Shown piece by piece: positions 12,548-22,560 of a stretch of DNA of 64,000 nucleotides (positions are counted from its first letter, which is position 1; each line of letters starts with the position of its first letter). The stretch is from Strongyloides papillosus (Eukaryota > Nematoda > Chromadorea > Rhabditida > Strongyloididae): assembly GCA_005656395.1 (NCBI GenBank), contig SRSI01000004.1, positions 1,550,001 through 1,614,000 on the forward strand, written 5' to 3'. The notes under the pieces are model-generated. The model was not told where the DNA came from. It searched no databases and saw only the letters and a program-made list of their open reading frames with translations. The translations under genes and the position numbers were made by a program.

Positions 12548-14839
12548 CTAATTTATTGGGAACTTGAACCATTTTGGTGATAACCAATTAAAACATAATG
12601 GAGCATTGAATGGTGTATAACAGAGCCTTGATACTTGAAATGATTGCATTAAGGAAAGGAGATCAATAATAATATTACGAGAATTTGCATCATCTATTGT
12701 ACACAGATATTCTTTAATTTCATAGAAAAAATAAAAGTCTTCCAATTTTTTTTGATCTTTTCTTACATTATAATGTAAAAGTAGATATTCATTTTGAAAG
12801 ACAATAACATAATTATTATAAACAGAATATGATGATTGTATAGCGATCATATGACGCATCACATCATCAAAAATATATCTTTCCCATTCTTTAATATATT
12901 TCTTTTTATTACTATAAATTATATGATTCAAACAATATGATTCTATAATAAAAATAAAATTATTCATTATTGTAATAAAATAAAACATACCATTTTTGTA
13001 ATTTAAAATTTCAATGTTTGAAGAAATATTATTAAATAAAATATCTTTATATGGTATAATAACCTTTCCTAGTTCATATCCTATTTGTGATAAAATAATA
13101 TTATTTAAAGATACCTTATCATCATTAAATGATTTCAACATTAGATAGAATGATGAGGTAGGAAGGTAGATGGTATTTGTTATTGTACAATAATAAACAG
13201 ATTTCCTCAATTTTACACCATCAGAATAAATAAATTCATCAACAGTAATGTTACCTATGATACCGTCAAGTTTTTTCACCTCTTTTAATTTATTTAATTT
13301 TTCAATCATCTTATCAAATGTTTCTTCATCTGATATTGGTAAACTTTTATAGTACTTATAAATTTCAACATCATTAAAAATCCATCTTGGTGCACCACAT
13401 AAAATTCTCATTGAACTAAATGTATTTTTTATTTTACTTAAGGCATCTTCATTTACATTTTTAAGTGAACTAAGTAATTCAATTATACTATTATATGATG
13501 TATAAACATATTTTTGTCCTAATATTGCCATTGAATCTTTATCAAAATATGAGATACCTTTATTAATAATTCGAGCATCTAAAAGTGGTAAGCGTGTACC
13601 AATTATTGTTGAACAGTAAAGTGGATCTCTTGTTTGATTATACATTTCAATAAATGATGATACTCCCCTGTATAAAATATAATTTTGTAAATACTTAAAT
13701 TTAACATCATTATCAACAATATTATCAATTGTTGTAAGGAATTTTGGATTTTCAATATTAATGTCAATTTTATTATCAACCAAATTTCTATTTAATTCTC
13801 CATTAAAACGTGATAGATAATTAATGTATGAATGAATATTTAAAATATTCCACTTTCGGCGGATATCACTCAATTTTACAATTTCTGATGAATCTTTTCT
13901 TTTAATGACATCCTTTAAAATAACCTTCTCAAAGTTATAAATGTCTTTTGCTAATCGATGATATTCCTCATCATTAAATTTGTCATTAAAAATATATTTA
14001 AGGTTCTCATATATTTTATCCTCTTCTACGGATGCCTTTCTTGTACTAAATAATTCCTTATTTATTCTAATTGTGAAAATACCATGTACTTTATTATTAC
14101 CATTCTCATGATTATGACGTGTATCCAATTCAATTGATGAATAGATGAGTGAATCAATGTTGTAAAAAATTTTCATATCAGCAATCATTTTTGTTAAATT
14201 ATAAAAGTTGTATGGCGATGTGAGGTGTAAATTTACATTGTTATTGAAACCAATATATAGACCGTACTTATGTTCCATTTCATCCAAAAATTTGGTTATC
14301 TTTATAAATATGTCATCATTGGTAGAATTACTAGATAAACATTTATTATAAACTATCTTAACTTCCTTGTGATAAGGTATTCTTACATTTTTAGATCGTT
14401 CGGCCTCACCAAAATATTTTTCATAGCTTCTCCCGCTATTTACATCATTCTTCCATTTAATTGTTTCTTCATTACAATCTTTTAGAAAATTTTCACGTTT
14501 ACATATATTTATTCCTGGATTATTAAAATCTTCCTCCTCAAGTCCATTATGTAATCTTTCTAAGTAAATAAGTTTTTCACCCTCTAGGCCCTGACTATGA
14601 TTCATCCAATTTTTATCGTAAACGATAATTCTTACATAAACAAATAGGTATGTAAGACTAAGGAGAATTAAAATTATAACAGTTAAATCAACAATTGTTC
14701 CAAATCCAGACAATGAAATTAAACTACATTTTTTATTGTCATTATTATTAATAATACTCTTTGATGATAGATCTGGTCTTATTTTAGAATATGGATTACC
14801 ATTTTTACCAAGAAGTGTAAGTAGTTTTTCTTTCCTCAT
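12548..14839 (-). CDS. neprilysin-like (M13) protein, zinc motif lost
   Basis: Single-exon gene of 763 aa, the usual M13 length, with a cytoplasmic N-terminus, one membrane anchor around residues 45-70 and a large ectodomain (type II). The end of the protein matches the M13 pattern: NTIYLP followed by SSFYLML in place of the usual FPA segment, and near the C-terminus a Phe/Cys region with PLCFNW like the family's closing disulfide. The family's catalytic HExxH helix should lie near residue 585. The aligned segment there reads IGYELGKVI, so both zinc histidines are gone (YELGK). Hence it is probably a pseudo-peptidase acting as a binding protein. The start at 14839 is chosen because a TTTTTTTCTAG acceptor lies one base before that ATG. 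The frame is intact over 2.3 kb, so it is not a decaying pseudogene. Confidence 0.8.
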   Translation of the reverse strand: MRKEKLLTLLGKNGNPYSKIRPDLSSKSIINNNDNKKCSLISLSGFGTIVDLTVIILILLSLTYLFVYVRIIVYDKNWMNHSQGLEGEKLIYLERLHNGLEEEDFNNPGINICKRENFLKDCNEETIKWKNDVNSGRSYEKYFGEAERSKNVRIPYHKEVKIVYNKCLSSNSTNDDIFIKITKFLDEMEHKYGLYIGFNNNVNLHLTSPYNFYNLTKMIADMKIFYNIDSLIYSSIELDTRHNHENGNNKVHGIFTIRINKELFSTRKASVEEDKIYENLKYIFNDKFNDEEYHRLAKDIYNFEKVILKDVIKRKDSSEIVKLSDIRRKWNILNIHSYINYLSRFNGELNRNLVDNKIDINIENPKFLTTIDNIVDNDVKFKYLQNYILYRGVSSFIEMYNQTRDPLYCSTIIGTRLPLLDARIINKGISYFDKDSMAILGQKYVYTSYNSIIELLSSLKNVNEDALSKIKNTFSSMRILCGAPRWIFNDVEIYKYYKSLPISDEETFDKMIEKLNKLKEVKKLDGIIGNITVDEFIYSDGVKLRKSVYYCTITNTIYLPTSSFYLMLKSFNDDKVSLNNIILSQIGYELGKVIIPYKDILFNNISSNIEILNYKNGMFYFITIMNNFIFIIESYCLNHIIYSNKKKYIKEWERYIFDDVMRHMIAIQSSYSVYNNYVIVFQNEYLLLHYNVRKDQKKLEDFYFFYEIKEYLCTIDDANSRNIIIDLLSLMQSFQVSRLCYTPFNAPLCFNWLSPKWFKFPIN

Positions 14840-17413
14840 TCTAGAAAAAAAATACAAGATATTAAAATATTTATAGAAAATTATGTAAATAACGTTATAT
14901 ACTTCTTTTAATTTTTCTTATTTGGAAATATTTTTTATTAAAACTAAATAAATAATTTAAAGAATTAAAAATATGAAGATAGCATGTCAATGTTCATCTT
15001 ACAAAAAAAATAATAAAAGTGTATGGAAAGCTATTGAATAACAATATGACTATCAAAGTAAATTATTATTATTAGATTATATTAATGTATTTAACAATCA
15101 AATATATAATTTAATGAGTTTGATACTAAAAATGATAAAATAGAAAAAAGAAGTATTTTCTTTAATTAAAATAGTTTTTAGTATATAAATAATTAATCTT
15201 ATCAAATTTAATTCCGAATAAATAACATTAAACTTATAAATAGACAATATTTTTGAATATATTTCTATGTATCGTTTTAGAAAATTAATATAGACATGAT
15301 TTGATGTGATAATAAAATGATACATAATGCAATTTCAATTATTTTGAGTGCTTACACGAAAAGGTGATAATATATAAAAGTTTGAAGAATTAAATTTTTA
15401 TTTATTTATTCGGTGAATGAGAGATACTTTATAGATAGGAATATCATAGCTAATTAAGACCCATTTAATAGTAGTAGTCTTAATAGGAAGTTGAATAAGT
15501 GGAAATTACGTTTTTTTCCTTTAAATTATCACTTTTTAAATTAACACTTTTATTATTAGGACATTAAATTACTTTTAAAAATAAAAATATTCATAGATAC
15601 TTTGTGTAGAATGAAAGAATGAAATAGAAAGATAGTATATTTGGTGAATAAATTATTCTATATATTTACTATTACCATAAAAATTAGTATAGTAATAGTA
15701 TTGTACCTAAACCAAAAACATCAAAACATTTTTATTTTACACTATAATCAACTATATATTATTATAATAAAAATGCATATTAATGTTATGTACGTTAATT
15801 ATAGTTATCTTTGTTATAAAGTTCTACTACTAAAAATATCACAATTAAAATAACAAAAAAATTGACTTTTCAACAGCTTTTTATGTAAGTAAGAAAAAAA
15901 ACGACATTTTGTGAAATGATATATTTGTTGGAATGTTTAAAAAAAGTTATTATCGTTATGAGAATTTCTTATTGTAACATTGGTGCTCTCTAATGTTAAA
16001 AATAAAACAAATATTATATTTATACATTAAATAAAATCATAAAATAATATCTAGCATTTTTAATATCCATATTAAGTAAATGAATTCACCTTTCGGCGAC
16101 ACGAATCATGAAGTTTTATTGCTTTTAAACTATAAGTAGGATATTTTATCGTAAAAATAAATAATGATTTATTTATATTATGATTTATTGTTATAACCAA
16201 AAATTTATCCTCATTTAAAAATTATATTTTAAAAAAATAAGTAAAATATAAAGAAAAAAATTGTATAAAAAATAACGAATGAAATAAATAAATTTTAAAT
16301 GTCATCTTTTTTGAATCCTAATTGAAAGAACAAAGGATAATTTTTGTTTTTCTTTTTGATATATTTATAGAGATGTTAAATTTTTAGCAAATAGTATTTT
16401 ATGTATTAGATTATATTAAAAAAATTTAATATTAAAAGTAAAAAACTTTATGCGCATTGAAGGAGAGGATTCTTTAAATTAATACTTCTTCATAAAAGAG
16501 ATAAAAAAAACAAATTAGAATATTTTTGATGTAACAGCATGAGTTTATCTTTTAAAGTATTGTACTTTATAAAGTATATTGACGAAATTTCTATATTCAA
16601 TAACAAATTTTTAGTAATTGGCAAATTTATAAAAAAATAAAAAACGAAGTTGATTCTATCGTTGTTAGGAAGAAAAAAGGAAATTAACACCAAGATATTA
16701 TTTTGTTAAATAAAAAACAATTTGTTTCACTTTCATTATTACATTTAACGATAACAAACAACTTTTAAATAATTATTTATGGCAATATAAACATATTATT
16801 TAACAAAAGAAATTAAAATAACCTTTCTACATTTTATAAAATATATAAGTATAATATATTTTAAATGTTGCGGCTCTTTTTTCTTGATTTTTAGTTGAAT
16901 ATGATTAAATACAAATGTTGTGTAAACAAGGGGAAACTATTTATTTAAATTGTCGTTTTCTGTATTCTTAAAAAGCAAATGTTATACGACTTTACTATGT
17001 GCAAATATCGGAAGATGCGTTTTTAATATATATTTTTTTTAATTTTCATAAAATATGCACTTTGAATTGTAATATTACTTAGTTTTTTTAAACAATTAAC
17101 ACAAATTATCATAAACAACTCAATTACATATTTTTCATTTTCAAATTGTAAGAGGATATAACTATAGGCTTTCATTTTTAAAGAGCTTATTTTAATGGAA
17201 CCATTCTGCATATATTATGATAAGAAACAGGATGTTTCAGGAATGTATGGGAAATTTTGATATTAATTTAACACACAAGGATTTGATAATTGATAACTTT
17301 GACAATATAAATAGGCAAACAACATGTAATGTATTTATCTTTTCTATTTTTATTTGTACTTAATTTTAAGAAAAAAAGTATAAAGTAATTAATAATAATA
17401 TATTATTTTTAGA
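14840..17413. other. intergenic region
   Basis: 2.6 kb between divergent genes (neprilysin-like on minus, ML-domain on plus). Short AT-driven frames only. No tRNA, repeat or exon recognised. It should hold both promoters. Confidence 0.55.
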
Positions 17414-18028
17414 ATGTACACTAAATTTATTGTTTCTTTGACTGTTATCGCAATTGCTTATGCATGCACTGATGGAAAGGATAATGTTGTTGATGTAGCT
17501 GATTATTCAAATGGAGCTTACAATGTTCATTTCCAAAATGCTGAAGGGCAAGTATATGCGTCTGATGGAACACCATCATGTTACAAAGGTGAAGCTAATC
17601 TTAAACTTCCAGGACAACTTAAACTTGTCTCTGGAACACTTGTCGTCAAATCAAATATGAATCTTATGAGTAATGTTGAAGCTAAACTTACACTCAAAAA
17701 AGATTCAAGTATCATTGGGAAGATTTGTGAAAATGGAAAATCAAAAAATATTCTTATTCCAGACAAAGACTGTACTATTGCTCTTTGTAATAATGCTATG
17801 GAAGATCCTTTGTGCACTCTTCTTGAAAAAGCTGGAACATATGATTTGTCACAAATTGAAAAAACTTTAGGAATAACAGCAACACTCTCTCTTCCAGCTC
17901 TTCCATCATCATTTAAGGGGATTATTAAAGGAAAATGGGAAGCTGGAGTTAGTCTAGTAGTTAATGGACAAGTTGTTGCGGATATCAAGTTACCAAGTAA
18001 CGAACAATTTATTTATGTAGATGAATAA
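17414..18028 (+). CDS. secreted ML-domain (GM2A/NPC2-like) lipid-binding protein
   Basis: Intronless gene of 204 aa with a clear signal peptide ending ...AIAYA before the first Cys (about residue 18). The body looks like an MD-2-related lipid-recognition (ML) beta-sandwich of the GM2-activator/NPC2 type: a LPGQLKL strand, the NVEAKLTLKK segment, a KICENG Cys, a DCTIALCN cysteine pair, then AGTYDL, the typical ML turn before the last strands. These proteins carry sterols, glycolipids or other lipids in lysosomes or extracellularly. The gene is noticeably less AT-rich and uses CTT/GCT/GGA codons, suggesting high expression. A TATTTTTAG acceptor sits one base before the ATG, a likely trans-splice site. 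A GAATAAAG polyadenylation-like signal lies near 18060. Family assignment is by pattern; the exact lipid is unknown. Confidence 0.65.
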   Translation: MYTKFIVSLTVIAIAYACTDGKDNVVDVADYSNGAYNVHFQNAEGQVYASDGTPSCYKGEANLKLPGQLKLVSGTLVVKSNMNLMSNVEAKLTLKKDSSIIGKICENGKSKNILIPDKDCTIALCNNAMEDPLCTLLEKAGTYDLSQIEKTLGITATLSLPALPSSFKGIIKGKWEAGVSLVVNGQVVADIKLPSNEQFIYVDE

Positions 18029-18272
18029 GTCATATTATTTTATTAAAATTCTATAATTTTGAATAAAGTATTATTTTCTTCTAGATACCAATTAATTTTT
18101 AAAAAAAATTTATTAATTTTCTTGGTAAAAGAATTAAAAATGTTTAATGTATAGCATAACTAATCTCATAAAAATTTTCGATAAGAAAATTTATTTTTAA
18201 ATATTTTTGTGATTAGAAAAATTTGATAAAAACTGTTAAAAGTTGTATGGTGAAATTTAACAAATTTAATAT

Positions 18273-19080
18273 TTACACATGCATATATTGTCGCTTGTTA
18301 TTAGTCCATTTTTGCAACAATTGTGTAATAGCATTGACATTTAAATTATTTCCGTCTAAATTAGGAGAATAATCATTTACCAGAATGTATGGTACTTCAA
18401 CAATAGGATTTGGTCTCACAGACATTGTCTTCTTTGCTGCCTGTCTTTGAAGTTCTATACCACGTGGTCCAGTGTAACAGGACTTAATAACACGATAATG
18501 TGAACGAATAAAACCTGAACAATGATTTAATGAAGCATCAACAGTTAAACTTGATAAACTTCTTTCAATACAAACTATAAATTGAAGTGCTTGTTTAATG
18601 TGAAGAACATCTAAAGCACATCCCATCAACTTATTAGCATCACACTCTTTTTGCCCATGATTACAACTAATCTGTCCATTCCTCATGAATCTTGCGTTTC
18701 CCCATGGTACTAATTCTAAATGAATATAATTTTTAAATTGATTGTAAATAGGACCTAAATGATTTGTTATAAAACGTTGACAGTAAGGACATAAAGCTTC
18801 AAACATTAATGAAATTTTAATAGGTTTTCTATCTCTATTAAAAGTTTCACATTGTTGTAAAACTCCACATAACCGGGCACTTTCGATTGAATCACACCAG
18901 TAATCAGGAGGAATGGTACATTCATAATATGAGACCTAAAAAATTTTTTTCATGAGATTAGAAACTTTACTAATTTAATTTTTACTATACCGTATGATGA
19001 TGTGTGGGATAGTTTGAACCGCTTGATAACTTTAAAAAAACAAACAATAAAGTCAAAAGAAATGTAAATTTTACGACCAT
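18273..19080 (-). CDS. GILT-like thiol reductase
   Basis: Gamma-interferon-inducible lysosomal thiol reductase family; such enzymes reduce disulfides in lysosomes or in secreted fluids. Exon 1 is 18991-19080 and exon 2 is 18273-18935 (phase 0), giving 250 aa. A signal peptide covers about residues 1-22. The active-site CxxC is CPYC at 79-82, preceded by KISLMFEAL. The family signature follows at 121-136 (CNHGQKECDANKLMGC). Downstream come paired cysteines in CIERS, CSGF and SCYTG. A Cys-rich stretch at 36-59 lies before the reductase domain. Nematodes carry several GILT genes, some linked to immunity. It is convergent with the ML-domain gene, 244 bases apart. Confidence 0.9.
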
Positions 19081-20148
19081 AATTTTTTATTAATCTTTTC
19101 TTATATAATAAAAAGAGATAATCTAAAAAAGAATATGATTTATGTATAAATTGACAAATTAAAATAATATTTGCTAATACAAATATCTATGTGAAATGAA
19201 ATAACTGCAATACATTAGAATTTTAATAAAGATTGAAGATGTCTGGAGAAAAAAAGGAAGGAAAGATATAATAAGTTAATGAATTATCTTTCATTTATTT
19301 TATATTTAAATTTAACACTAAAATCAAAGAGGTGGTAGGGTTAATATCCAAGTAAATGAATACTAAACCTATGAAAAATATATGTTATATAAAAATAAGT
19401 ATTTTATAATTTTATAAAGAGTAACAATTTTTCTTATATAAGATAACTCTCTAAGATTAAGTAACACAACGCAGCACTTTTAACATTACTTTTAATTTTT
19501 TAGCCAATCAGGTACTTTTGCCATTATAAATTAGATTTTTAAAAGAAAAATGAATAAATGTTGAAACTGATAAATGACCATTAAGATGGTAATTGTTAAG
19601 TGCTATTGCTCCATTATTAATCACTTTATGCAATAACTAAGAAGCATATTTAATAACATAAATATATATTTATATATCCTTACCCACAATTGTCGTGATG
19701 AAGATCAAATGAAGATTGATAGAATTTTTTTAATTAAAGAAACTGATGTGATATTATAAATAATTATTTGATAGAATAAAGTATAAATACTTATATAAAT
19801 ATTATTTTATTATCATTTTTTTAAATGTTATAATTTAGAAAGTTTAATATTAAGGGCAATAAATAATAATTTATTTTCAAATAAAAATATCTTTTTAAGA
19901 TTTGTCATTAGTTAGATATCAAATTACTTTAATTTTATTACTTTATTTTTGTATTATATTTCACATACTTTAACATTAACTTGTAAATGTTTATTTTAAA
20001 TGTTAAAAACTAATGTTGTAAATTGTTGTTGAAAACAAAAAAATGACAAATCTAATTGTTTTTATCACGTTAAATATATCTTTAATTTTTTTAATTAAAT
20101 AAAGTAAAAAACAAAATTAACAGTGTTATTTTATATTTAAAATAAAAA
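19081..20148. other. intergenic region
   Basis: AT-rich spacer between the GILT-like gene and the dynein-light-chain-like gene. No feature recognised. Confidence 0.5.
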
Positions 20149-20597
20149 TTAAAAGGTGTACACTCTGATAGCATGGATCTGGATATTAGATGTATTGTCG
20201 TACACTGAACAAAACCATTCTGTATCTTTAACTTCATAATCTATATAACTGACACTTCTTACCACCTTTCCAACCATTATTAACCAACTAGAATTGGATG
20301 TTTTTAAATAATCTTCTAAAGTTTCCTAAATAAAAAAAGAAAAAAGCACTTTTTTTAATTTACAATGGAAAAAATACTTACTGTGATATGCCTTTGAATT
20401 TCATCAACATTGGGACTATAGCTTTTAATACTTGATGTCATCAATTTTTTTAAATATTTATTACGACAATCCCATTCAGGGTTATTTATAATAAAATTTT
20501 TATTATAAGTCTGATGGGATACATTATTATTTGTAACTTCAATCATTAAAGTATTTATAATTAAAAAAAAATATAGTACGAAGTAATCAATTATCAT
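20149..20597 (-). CDS. secreted dynein-light-chain-like protein
   Basis: Exons 20382-20597 and 20149-20325 join in phase 0 to give 130 aa. The N-terminus is hydrophobic (YFVLYFFLIINTLMIEV) and reads as a signal peptide. From about residue 55 on, the protein follows the LC8/DYNLL dynein light chain fold: helix 1 around LKKLMTSSIKSYS, helix 2 around VDEIQRHITETLEDYL, then the strand entry SSWLIMVGK (85-92), where canonical light chains have a Trp followed by a VG turn. Further strands around RSVSYIDYEV, WFCSVYD and IHAIRVYTF close the domain. The usual cytosolic light chain is about 90 aa with no leader. An exported version would not serve dynein and may act as an adaptor outside the cell or in the secretory path. 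A short linker (about 20-50) precedes the domain. Confidence 0.65.
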
Positions 20598-20948
20598 TTG
20601 AATTACAAAGAAATAATTTTATTTTTTTGACGAGATAGACAAAAGTTAAACCATGTAAAATTTTTATAGTTGTAATAGTTATCAATGATAATCAAGAGTG
20701 TAATAAAAATTTTTATTGACCCCTATATTGATAAAATCATGAAACAATAATTTTTCTTAACCTAAAAATAATTAAATTGATGGTTTTAAAATTCGTAGTT
20801 TCATTTTTTAAATTATTTCAATTGTCAAAAAAAATTATATTTCTTTTAATTAATTCATTCAAAGTGTTACAATTTGTTAAAAATTTTGTTTTAAAAAGTC
20901 ATTAAGTTCTATTCAGAATTATATTACCCTAATGAAATATAATATTAC
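20598..20948. other. intergenic region
   Basis: Upstream flank of the dynein-light-chain-like gene, up to the foldback element. Nothing else recognised. Confidence 0.5.
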
Positions 20949-21679
20949 TTAAAACCCGTTTTGTGAGTCAATCAGACATTGGTGGTACAACTAAAAATTT
21001 TACCCTCCATTTTTATTTCATTAGTAAAAAGAGCAACTAAAAAAATGTATGTTGGCAGATTTATACGGCCTGAAACTTTGAGATACAGCACCTGCAGTTA
21101 TACAAATTCGGAAAAATTGATTTTTAGAAGTTTGCGGTAAATAGATTTTTTTAAAACAAATAATGTTTCTAGGGGTATTTTTTGTAAAAAAATGAATGAG
21201 AATACTTTCGGATTTATAAATTTAAGTTTTTATTGTTTTTTGGAATTTTGTTTTAGTTTTTTAAATTTTTGAGTATAAAAATCAAAAAAGCGTATGTTCT
21301 CACTATGCTCATTCGATTTCTCATATAATTTTACATCTAAATTCATAAATAAAAAGAAAAATAAAAAGTGTAGATCATTATGATTTTGAATTTCAGTACA
21401 AAAGTCAGAAAATCGCATGTTCCCACTATGCTCATTCGTTTTTTCATAAGAAATTACTCCCAGAAACAATATTTATTTCTAAAAAAATCCATTTACCGGA
21501 AACTTATAAAAATCAATTTTTCTGAATTTGCATCACTGTAGGTGCTGTATGTCAAAGTTTCAAGCCGAATAAATTCGCCAACATACATTATTCTAGTCCT
21601 TCTTTTTATTAATAAAACAAAAATGGGGGGTAAAAGTTTTAAAAAATGTTCGACTGGCTCAAAAAACGGGATTTAAATG
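20949..21679. mobile_element. foldback/MITE-like element with long inverted arms
   Basis: About 730 bp with two long imperfect inverted arms (roughly 20949-21180 and 21440-21679, similar over about 230 bp). Matching landmarks include AAACCCGTTTT on the left against AAAAAACGGGATTT on the right, AATGTATGTTGGC against GCCAACATACATTA, GATACAGCACCTGCAG against its counterpart near 21538, and GGTAAATAGATTTTTTT against AAAAAAATCCATTTACC. The centre holds two direct copies of a segment containing CACTATGCTCATTCG (about 21300 and 21425). No transposase is encoded, so it is a non-autonomous element. Frames that run through it are artefacts of this symmetry. Confidence 0.75.
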
Positions 21680-22560
21680 TTCATCTATTAAGAATCAAAA
21701 TTTTAATATTGTTATTTAATATAAATATTAAAAATTTATTTATATTCTCTTACTTGAATGTTTCCAATTATATATATAATGAGGTAAAAATAAATTATAT
21801 CAATATAATATATAAAAACATTATCTTCATATGAAATTATGCGGTTATAAGTACCACTTATATTAAATATTCACCATTTTGTGGGTAGGATTAAATAGCC
21901 ATTTAATATAATTGGATTTTATGGTTTACTAAGTTTTATTGAAAAATATAATTTAAAATAATGAACTCTAAAAATGAAGTAACTTTCTAGTAAAATGTTT
22001 ATTAGTTATAATTATTTTAACACTTTAAAGCACTAATATAGCGTTTATGTGCATATCTGTGTAAACTTCAAATGAATGTTTTTGTAGTACATGAGAAATA
22101 ATTTACTATTTCTAAAACAACCAATTTTTTCAAATAACTTACAAAAGACATTATACAAATTACAGTATATATAGGTTAAAATGAATGATTGTTACAATAA
22201 TGATATTAAAGCAAACTTTAATTAAAATATATTTTTGTAATGCTCTAAATATTATCATATTCGTGATGACAGTCTATCGAATTAATTTATCTTCAAAGTT
22301 AATCATATGAATCAAAATTACTGTACTGAATTAGTTTCAAAAAAAAAATCTTTTTTTTGAATATCAAATTTTTTAGAATTTATATTATTACATTATGTTC
22401 AAAAACAATTTATAAACATTATGATAGCAAGAAATTTTAAAAATATTTACTGTATTGAAAAGAGTCTCTATATTTCATAAAAAATATACTAGTAAAATAA
22501 AATTAACATAAATATTATTAATTTATGTAAAAATTAACTTAAAATTATAAATTGTAAATT
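21680..22560. other. intergenic region
   Basis: AT-rich spacer between the foldback element and the ARMH3-like gene. Nothing recognised. Confidence 0.5.

Noticed and set aside
14840..14857. Six extra N-terminal residues of the neprilysin-like protein
   Set aside because: The extension crosses the strong TTTTTTTCTAG acceptor one base before the ATG at 14839, so the shorter start is preferred.
17581..17988. Long antisense frame opposite the ML-domain gene
   Set aside because: It is a shadow of the sense coding frame with no domain of its own.
21230..21469. 79-codon minus-strand frame with an internal repeat
   Set aside because: It lies in the centre of the foldback element and reflects its direct repeats, not a gene.
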